A program made the translations under genes and the position numbers. A DNA stretch of 6,798 bases. It comes from Alphaproteobacteria bacterium. Its GTDB lineage: Bacteria; Pseudomonadota; Alphaproteobacteria; JALRGP01. Of the stretch, positions 1 through 5,501 are shown piece by piece; the first letter of the stretch is position 1, and each line of letters starts with the position of its first letter. The stretch is from the NCBI GenBank assembly GCA_023259685.1, contig JALRGP010000054.1:1-6798 (forward strand), given 5' to 3'. The notes beneath the pieces were generated by a model. It worked only from the letters and a program-made list of their open reading frames with translations, was not told where the DNA came from and did no database searches.

Positions 1-54
1 GAACAACAGGAAGAGCATCATAAAAAAGATGATTTTAAAATTTCAGAGTTTTAA
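1..54 (+). CDS. C-terminal tail of an unidentified upstream gene (partial)
   Basis: Reading from base 1, this frame gives 17 residues (EQQEEHHKKDDFKISEF) and a TAA at 52-54. The tail is very hydrophilic and charged, as expected for a disordered C-terminus, and carries no motif I recognise. The next frame is also open from the edge to a TGA near 93, giving a basic, less protein-like peptide that would run into the hairpin below, so I prefer the frame ending at 54. The product cannot be named. It lies on the same strand as dnaX, 112 bases before it. Confidence 0.4.
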   Translation, partial: EQQEEHHKKDDFKISEF

Positions 55-65
55 AGCGTTTACCA

Positions 66-92
66 AACTATCGGCTAAAGCCGATCGTAGTT
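66..92 (+). terminator. Hairpin after the upstream gene, possible terminator
   Basis: AACTA-TCGGC (66-75) can pair with GCCGA-TAGTT (80-84 and 88-92) around a TAAA loop, leaving a 3-base bulge TCG on the 3' arm. This makes a 10-bp stem with a GC-rich top, starting 12 bases after the TAA at 54. That position suits a transcript end, but there is no run of T after the stem, so it is not a classic intrinsic terminator. It could instead protect a 3' end from decay or act in the dnaX leader. Confidence 0.3.
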
Positions 93-121
93 GATTCATC
101 ATTTTAAAATTCATGAATCAA
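91..121. repeat. 31-base AT-rich inverted repeat upstream of dnaX
   Basis: TTGATTCAT (91-99) is the exact reverse complement of ATGAATCAA (113-121). The centre contains a second perfect palindrome, ATTTTAAAAT (101-110), offset by one base on the left and two on the right. The dyad overlaps where a -35 element would sit for the candidate dnaX promoter. It could be an operator or part of a leader structure. No T tract follows, so a terminator role is less likely. Its function is inferred only from position. Confidence 0.45.
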
Positions 122-139
122 TAAAGACCAAGGTACAAT
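110..139 (+). promoter_or_regulatory. Candidate sigma-70 promoter for dnaX-trkH-kinase
   Basis: TACAAT at 134-139 matches the -10 consensus at five of six bases. At 18-base spacing the -35 position is TTCATG (110-115), which is a poor match. Transcription would begin near 146, leaving a leader of about 20 bases before the dnaX ATG. The -35 lies inside the right arm of the 91-121 inverted repeat. Such a short AT-rich match can occur by chance, so this is a tentative call. Confidence 0.3.
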
Positions 140-166
140 GATTTAAATACAATCGATCAATACATC

Positions 167-1594
167 ATGTCGTTATCTCTTGCCAGGCGTTATCGCCCCA
201 AAACTTTTCAAGATTTGTTGGGTCAAGATATTTTAAAAAATACACTGATGAACGCCTTTGAGCAAAAAAAAGTTCCTCAAGGAATTGTTTTGCATGGTAT
301 TCGTGGTATTGGAAAAACGACAACGGCTCGTATTATTGCACGAGTTTTAAACTGCATGTCACAAGAAAATAAACCTTGTTTAACATGTGCGTCATGCTTG
401 GCGATGGATGAAGGGAAGCATTTAGATGTTATAGAAATTGACGCGGCGTCCCATACGTCCGTTGACAGTATGAGAAATATTATTGATTCGGTACGCTATA
501 AAGCCGTTCAAGGATCCTATAAGGTCTTTATTATTGACGAAGCTCATATGCTGTCAAAAAGTGCTTTTAATGCTTTGCTCAAAACATTAGAAGAGCCGCC
601 GTCTCATGTTGTATTTATTTTGGCCACCACGGACATGCATAAAATTCCCGCAACTATTTTATCGCGGTGTCAAAAATTTGAACTGAAGCCTTTTGACACC
701 AAAGGGATCACGGATCATCTTGTCCACGTATTAAAACAAGAACACATATCTTTTGATCTTGTTGGCGTTCAAACAATTGCACGTATGGCCAAGGGATCCA
801 TGCGAGACGCTTTGTCTTTGTGCGATCAGGCGATTGCTCTTGGGTCTTTTGATGAAAAAACCATCAAAAATATGGTTGGGTCCCAAGATGCATTAAAAAT
901 TTTGGATCTTATTCGCTCTATGCTCAGTGGGCAAGTGTCAGAAGTTATTGCACTCACCCATCATATGTCAATGGACGCGTCTGATCCATGTCAAGTGATT
1001 CAGGATATCATGGACATTTTTTATTGGATGATTCTGTATAAACATGATGCATCTCAGGTGTCGGATTTATTATTGTCCCAAGAAGAACAAACGGTTGCCA
1101 AAGTCATGGCAGATGAATTATCTTTAACCATATTTTTGCAATTATGGCCGATGTTGCTGAAGGAATATCAAAACTTGAAGATATCACCGGCACCTTGGGA
1201 AGCCTTGACCGTTTTATGTCTTCGCATCTGTTATTTAAAAAATTTAATTCAAGGCACACCTGTTGATGAAAATGAGATTTTTCATTTTTCATCCTTTGAT
1301 CAATTAATTGTATTTTTGGATCGGCATAAAGAAGCCGTCTTAAAAAACCATTTATTGCGTGACGTAGTCGTCACAAAAATATCGGACGGTCATATTGAAT
1401 TATATCCGTCACCTCATTTACCACCATCTTTTAAAGATAAACTGATTTCTACACTGTCATCCTTAACGCATATGAATTGGATTGTTGAGATTAAAAATAC
1501 ACCCGAAGACGTTTTAAACCACCCCATAGTGACAATTTTAAAAGAAGCTTTTCCTCAAGGAATTGCTTGGGAAAATCTTAAACCATCGATCTAA
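167..1594 (+). CDS. dnaX: DNA polymerase III subunit tau/gamma (clamp loader ATPase)
   Basis: DnaX is the AAA+ motor of the clamp loader, which opens the beta clamp and places it on primed DNA. The 475-residue product starts with the family signature LARRYRPKTFQDLLGQ. Visible motifs are Walker A GIRGIGKT (44-51), a zinc knuckle with Cys63, 71, 74 and 77, Walker B FIIDEAHM (121-128), sensor 1 LATTD (152-156), the SRC arginine-finger motif (166-168) and the sensor 2 GSMRDALS (210-217). The collar domain runs to about 360. Residues 376-475 resemble the C-terminal tau domain of Alphaproteobacteria, including NHPIV...AFP near the end. Tau is commonly about 600 residues or more; here the linker between collar and tail is only about 10 residues. 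The ATG at 167 has no clear Shine-Dalgarno, but it begins exactly at the conserved N-terminus. The stop overlaps the trkH start. Identification is very secure. Confidence 0.97.
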   Translation: MSLSLARRYRPKTFQDLLGQDILKNTLMNAFEQKKVPQGIVLHGIRGIGKTTTARIIARVLNCMSQENKPCLTCASCLAMDEGKHLDVIEIDAASHTSVDSMRNIIDSVRYKAVQGSYKVFIIDEAHMLSKSAFNALLKTLEEPPSHVVFILATTDMHKIPATILSRCQKFELKPFDTKGITDHLVHVLKQEHISFDLVGVQTIARMAKGSMRDALSLCDQAIALGSFDEKTIKNMVGSQDALKILDLIRSMLSGQVSEVIALTHHMSMDASDPCQVIQDIMDIFYWMILYKHDASQVSDLLLSQEEQTVAKVMADELSLTIFLQLWPMLLKEYQNLKISPAPWEALTVLCLRICYLKNLIQGTPVDENEIFHFSSFDQLIVFLDRHKEAVLKNHLLRDVVVTKISDGHIELYPSPHLPPSFKDKLISTLSSLTHMNWIVEIKNTPEDVLNHPIVTILKEAFPQGIAWENLKPSI

Positions 1595-3021
1595 TGGTCT
1601 ATATTAATTGGTACGGTATTTTTTACTTCATCAGTTGGATCGGTCTTGGGATTGGGCTGATTTCTATGATATGCGGGTTTTTATCCTATGAGACTAACTA
1701 TTTTCTAGAGTTTTTGTCCTTTGTCAAAGCAGGAACAATTACCATTATTTCATCATTATCAGTGGGCATTTTAACCTTTGATAAGAAAAAATTTACCCCT
1801 AACCGCAAAGATATTTTTGTTTTAACAACACTTCTTTGGATGAGTTCTGCATTTTTTGCAGGAATTCCTTTATATTATATATTTTCAGATTATTCGTTAA
1901 TTGATGGAATCTTTGATGCGACATCGTCACTGACCACAACCGGATGTTACACCCATTATGGTACGCCTCCCATCATTTTATGGCGGTCATTTTTGCAATG
2001 GATTGGTGGTATTGGCATGATTATGATGGTCCTGGCTTTCTTCCCCATCGGCGGCATTCAATTTTTTCGCACAGAATTTTTAGATAAATCTGATAAAGTG
2101 ATTCCCAAATTATCCCATTTGGCCTTGTCTTTGTTGGGTGTCTATGGTTTTTTAACGGCTCTTTCAACCATAGGATTAAAAATCACATCATCATTGGATT
2201 GGTGGATTTGCTTTGTGAATGCCGTATCTGCCATTTCAACAACAGGATTATTTGTCCATTTATGGAACTTAACAAAATCTACGCAAATTATTTTGATGGT
2301 ATCCATGTTTTTGGGGGGATGCAGTTTTTTGATTTTTATTAAATTTTTACAAAAAGATTTTAAAGTATTTTCTCAAGACCCTCAATTTAAAATGTATATT
2401 TTTATGATGGTTTCTGCCATTTTTTTAATTTTATTTTTGTGTTTATCATCGCCTTATAATGTGATGGATCATATTTTTATGACCATATCTTTTTTATCAA
2501 CAACAGGATATGCGCCCGTTTACGCCATGGTTCCCCATTCAGTTGTCAGCATATTTATTGTGTTGGGGCTCATTGGCGGATGTGGAGGATCCACAAGTGG
2601 TGGTATTAAAATTTACAGGATTTATGAGTTATTTTTATTTTGTCAAAAAACCATTAGATCTTTACTGTTTCCCCATGAATATGTTCCGGAAATGGGTAAA
2701 ATGAGAAAAAATAATACAATTGTCACATTTTTACTGTGTTATGTTGTCGTTTTTTTAATGATTATGGTGTCGTTAACCTATACAGGTATTGATATGAATC
2801 ATAGTTTTGCTTATACATTTATGGCGATTGGAAATCTGGGAGATGGTATTTTATCTTTATTAAATATGTCTTTTGATTTTATGGAATTAACGACGTCCTC
2901 TAAATTAATTTTGATTCATGGAATGATTATTGGCCGCCTGGAAATTTTAAGCATTATCATATTGTTCATTCCATCTTTTTGGAAAGACCAAAAAAGGTCT
3001 TTAGCTTTTAATATTTCTTGA
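1594..3021 (+). CDS. trkH: Trk-type potassium uptake channel subunit TrkH
   Basis: TrkH is the K+-conducting inner-membrane subunit of the Trk system, normally gated by the cytoplasmic NAD/ATP-binding TrkA. The 475-residue product is close to the usual length (about 480) and hydrophobic throughout. The four pore repeats show as SSLTTTGCYT (111-120), ISTTGLF (214-220), LSTTGYAP (301-308) and GNLGDG (413-418). Other family hallmarks are FLQWIGGIGMIMM (133-145), the intramembrane-loop region GGCGGSTSGGIKIYR (328-342) and GRLEILSIIILFIPSFW near the C-terminus (447-463). In the fourth filter Asp417 replaces the Pro common in NLGPG. The ATG overlaps the dnaX TAA by one base (TAATG) and has no near Shine-Dalgarno, so translation probably depends on coupling. 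No trkA is visible. The family call is secure; TrkH versus TrkG or another paralogue cannot be separated. Confidence 0.95.
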   Translation: MVYINWYGIFYFISWIGLGIGLISMICGFLSYETNYFLEFLSFVKAGTITIISSLSVGILTFDKKKFTPNRKDIFVLTTLLWMSSAFFAGIPLYYIFSDYSLIDGIFDATSSLTTTGCYTHYGTPPIILWRSFLQWIGGIGMIMMVLAFFPIGGIQFFRTEFLDKSDKVIPKLSHLALSLLGVYGFLTALSTIGLKITSSLDWWICFVNAVSAISTTGLFVHLWNLTKSTQIILMVSMFLGGCSFLIFIKFLQKDFKVFSQDPQFKMYIFMMVSAIFLILFLCLSSPYNVMDHIFMTISFLSTTGYAPVYAMVPHSVVSIFIVLGLIGGCGGSTSGGIKIYRIYELFLFCQKTIRSLLFPHEYVPEMGKMRKNNTIVTFLLCYVVVFLMIMVSLTYTGIDMNHSFAYTFMAIGNLGDGILSLLNMSFDFMELTTSSKLILIHGMIIGRLEILSIIILFIPSFWKDQKRSLAFNIS

Positions 3022-4331
3022 TGATAGCCATGACATTTTTAAATCCTAAAAGTTTATTCATTCGCTTTATACTGATATTATTCATCCCATTATTATTAAT
3101 TCAAGTGAGTCTTGGATACATTTTTTTTGAACGTCATACTCAAACAATTGTCGATACGCTATCTGATGCAATTGCAGGTGACGTGGAATTTGTTATTCAA
3201 TGGTATGAAAAAAATCCTGACAATTTCCAAGAATTATCCCGGTTATCAAGTAAAAATTTATCTTTAAATATTGATATTAATCCCAATCAAAACCTTGAAA
3301 AATTGGGCAGACGGAAAAGATCATTTTTATACCAACATTTGGGAGATGCTTTGGATAAAAAATTGTCAAAACCTTATTTTTTAACGATGAACTTTGAAGA
3401 CATTACAATTTTTATCCAAATCGAAGATCAAAAAGTGTTAAAAATAACAACTCTCAGAAAACGTTTATTTAGTAAAACAACACCGATTGTTTTGATTTGG
3501 ACAGGTGTATCCGCATTATTGTTGTTTGCGGTTGCGGTTTTATTCATCCGCAGCCAAATTCGACCGATTAAATCTTTATCAATGGCCGCAGATTATGTGG
3601 GAAAAGGCGATTTTTCTTATCCATTAAAACAAGAAGGTGCCCTTGAAATTCGACGTTTAACAAAAACATTTGATGAGATGAGGCAAAGAATTGCCTCATC
3701 ATTACAAGAAAAAACAGATATGCTTGCAGGGGTGTCCCATGATTTAAAAACACTGTTAACACGATTTTTACTTCAAGTATCTTTATTAAAGGATGAGCAA
3801 GCTAAATTATCTCTCAAACATGATGTCAAAAAAATGGATACAATTCTTACCCATTTTTTAGATTATGCGAAAAGCACCATGCCAGAGCCATCCCAATGGA
3901 TTCAAATGGATAAATTTATGGCAAAAGTATTCATGAATGATCATAGCGTTCAAATGACCATCGCATCCGTCAGTGCTTGGATTAAACCGATCACTTTAGA
4001 GAGGTGTATTATTAATCTTGTGATGAACGCAAAACGCTATGGAAACAATATATGGATGAATATCGAATGTCATGATCATCATATAATGATAACCATTGAT
4101 GATGACGGCCCCGGCATTCCCGACGATGAGCTTGTTCATGTTTTAAAACCTTTTTATCGATTAGATGAATCTCGAAATTTAGACAGCGGTGGAACTGGGC
4201 TGGGGCTTTCAATTGTCAAGGCGGGGGTTGCTTTACACGGAGGATCTATTCAATTAAGTAGATCTATCAAAGGTGGTTTACGCGTTACCATTGACATTCC
4301 CGCTACACCGATCATGGTGAATGATCAATAA
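3021..4331 (+). CDS. EnvZ-like membrane sensor histidine kinase
   Basis: This protein should autophosphorylate on a histidine in response to a periplasmic or membrane signal and pass phosphate to an OmpR-type regulator. Order of parts, numbered from the ATG at 3021 (436 residues): membrane segment about 13-36, periplasmic region about 37-153, second membrane segment about 154-176, HAMP to about 230, DHp with AGVSHDLKTLLTR around His240, N box NLVMNAKRYG (Asn332, Asn336), G1 box DDDGPGI (360-366), F box FYRLD and G2 box GTGLGLSIV (391-399). Length and motifs are close to EnvZ. Leu245 replaces the near-invariant Pro of the H box. The ATG overlaps the trkH TGA by one base (TGATG). A TTG lies directly before it at 3018 and another ATG at 3030, so the exact start is open by a few codons. 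No response regulator is in the window. Its signal is unknown; its link to K+ or osmotic state is inferred from trkH. Confidence 0.93.
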   Translation: MIAMTFLNPKSLFIRFILILFIPLLLIQVSLGYIFFERHTQTIVDTLSDAIAGDVEFVIQWYEKNPDNFQELSRLSSKNLSLNIDINPNQNLEKLGRRKRSFLYQHLGDALDKKLSKPYFLTMNFEDITIFIQIEDQKVLKITTLRKRLFSKTTPIVLIWTGVSALLLFAVAVLFIRSQIRPIKSLSMAADYVGKGDFSYPLKQEGALEIRRLTKTFDEMRQRIASSLQEKTDMLAGVSHDLKTLLTRFLLQVSLLKDEQAKLSLKHDVKKMDTILTHFLDYAKSTMPEPSQWIQMDKFMAKVFMNDHSVQMTIASVSAWIKPITLERCIINLVMNAKRYGNNIWMNIECHDHHIMITIDDDGPGIPDDELVHVLKPFYRLDESRNLDSGGTGLGLSIVKAGVALHGGSIQLSRSIKGGLRVTIDIPATPIMVNDQ

Positions 4332-4339
4332 AATTTGTA

Positions 4340-5407
4340 TTATGCTCTGCTTTGGCTTAAATCAATACGGGGATCAATCAACATGTACAATAAATCTCCG
4401 ATCAAATGAAGAATCAATCCTAGTAAAGTTAATATATATAAGATACCAAATATTAATGGATAATCTCTGTTCAAAGTCGCCTCAAATCCAAGCAAACCCA
4501 AACCATCTAAAGAAAATAATACCTCAATCAATAACGATGAGGTAAATAACAAATGTAAAAATGCTTGCGGAAAGCCAGCTACGATAACCAAAATAGCGTT
4601 TTTAAAGACATGACGGATTAAAACTTGTTTTTCTGTTAAACCTTTTGATAATGCTGTTAAGACGTAAGGTTTTGTCATTTCTTCTAAAAAAGAATTTTTT
4701 ACTAAAATGGTAATTTTTGAAAATCCACTGATCACAAGGGCGCAAATTGGCAAACAAATATGCCAAGCATAGTCTTTTATTTTTTCCCATAAAGACAGCT
4801 CCCAAAAATGATCGCTGATGAGGCCTCTTAAAGGGAAATAACCACTGCCAGCAAACATGGTAATAAAAAACAAAGCTAATAGAAAACTTGGGATTGAATA
4901 CAAAACAATAATAACAAGACTGGACAAGGTATCCATTTTCGATCCATGGATGCGTGCCTTAAACATACCAAGGGGTATAGCAATTGCATAAATCAAAAGG
5001 GTGGTCCAAAATCCTAAAGATATAGAAATTGGTAATTTTTCCACAATAATATCAATAACTTTTGTGTTCTTAAAATAACTTTTTCCCAAATCAAAACACG
5101 CATAATTTTTAATCATCAAAAGAAATCTGACCCAAAATGGTTTGTCAAAACCAAATTGTTCTTGGATTTTTTTAACGAAAGCAGGATCAACGCCTTCGCT
5201 GCCTTGATAATGGGTATCATTTAAATGAAAAGATTCCTGAGTTGAGTACAAACGTGTATCTGCGTCACTTAAAGGATTTTTAATGTGTGTTAAAACCTGT
5301 TCAATAGGACCACCAGGAGCACATTGAATCACAATGAAATTCAGCCCTAATACTCCAATCAAAGTTGGAATCATCAGATACAAACGTTTTAAAAAATACT
5401 TTTTCAT
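4340..5407 (-). CDS. yejB: Peptide ABC transporter permease YejB
   Basis: YejB is one of two inner-membrane permeases of the YejABEF importer, which takes up peptides; in enterobacteria it is linked to microcin C entry and to resistance against antimicrobial peptides. The 355 residues follow YejB along their whole length: N-terminal RLYLMIPTLIGVLGLNF, then APGGPIEQ (30-37), the YejB-type insert with NDTHYQGSEGVDP (63-75), FGFDKP (85-90), PLRGLIS (192-198), the EAA-loop region ending ALSKGL (252-257) contacting the ATPase, SLLIEVLFSLDGLGLLGFEA (291-310) and the C-terminal DPRID (345-349). About six membrane segments are evident. The ATG at 5405-5407 gives the expected MKKYFLKR start; only a weak GAG lies upstream as ribosome site. 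The usual partners yejA, yejE and yejF flank it on neither side. It converges on the kinase gene with an 8-base gap. Confidence 0.95.
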   Translation of the reverse strand: MKKYFLKRLYLMIPTLIGVLGLNFIVIQCAPGGPIEQVLTHIKNPLSDADTRLYSTQESFHLNDTHYQGSEGVDPAFVKKIQEQFGFDKPFWVRFLLMIKNYACFDLGKSYFKNTKVIDIIVEKLPISISLGFWTTLLIYAIAIPLGMFKARIHGSKMDTLSSLVIIVLYSIPSFLLALFFITMFAGSGYFPLRGLISDHFWELSLWEKIKDYAWHICLPICALVISGFSKITILVKNSFLEEMTKPYVLTALSKGLTEKQVLIRHVFKNAILVIVAGFPQAFLHLLFTSSLLIEVLFSLDGLGLLGFEATLNRDYPLIFGILYILTLLGLILHLIGDLLYMLIDPRIDLSQSRA

Positions 5408-5431
5408 TTTTGGTGCTCAAAACTTTTTGAT

Positions 5432-5460
5432 ATTATACCTTGAAGGTTATTTTTTTGAGA
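5432..5460 (-). promoter_or_regulatory. Candidate promoter of yejB
   Basis: On the minus strand a perfect TATAAT (5432-5437) lies 24 bases before the yejB ATG, which would give a leader of about 18 bases. At 17-base spacing the -35 position reads TCTCAA (5455-5460), a poor match to TTGACA. An 11-base palindrome, ACCTTCAAGGT (5437-5447), abuts the -10 box, and a second short dyad, TCAAAA-CT-TTTTGA, occupies 5417-5430 around the likely start of transcription. The -10 is convincing; the rest is tentative. I see no terminator for the cyclase gene and no other feature in the 94-base gap 5408-5501. Confidence 0.45.
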
Positions 5461-5501
5461 AGGTCTGCAAGGTACATGTTTATTGGAGTTCTTTCAAAAT
5501 C

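Noticed and set aside
260..275. Run of A (positions 264-271) as a DnaX programmed frameshift site like that of E. coli
   Set aside because: It falls at about codon 33, before the Walker A motif, so a frameshift there could not yield a working gamma. Other A runs in the gene reflect general AT richness, and I saw no stem-loop with an upstream Shine-Dalgarno near the end of the collar domain.
2510..2704. Plus-strand open frame of 64 codons within trkH
   Set aside because: It is an out-of-frame reading of a strongly conserved trkH segment that includes the third filter loop; the trkH frame explains the sequence.
3018..3020. TTG as the kinase start codon
   Set aside because: The ATG that follows immediately gives the TGATG overlap matching the dnaX-trkH junction and is the stronger initiator; the protein differs by one residue.
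4012..4212. Minus-strand open frame opposite the kinase ATP-binding domain
   Set aside because: It is a complement of the conserved N, G1 and F box region with no family resemblance of its own.
4321..4545. Plus-strand open frame of 74 codons starting inside the kinase stop region
   Set aside because: It lies almost entirely antisense to the well-conserved C-terminus of yejB, has no recognisable motif and no ribosome site.
5437..5457. ACCTTGAAGGT followed by a T run on the plus strand as an intrinsic terminator
   Set aside because: The palindrome has at most a tiny loop and few GC pairs, and no plus-strand gene ends nearby; the kinase gene ends more than 1 kb earlier.
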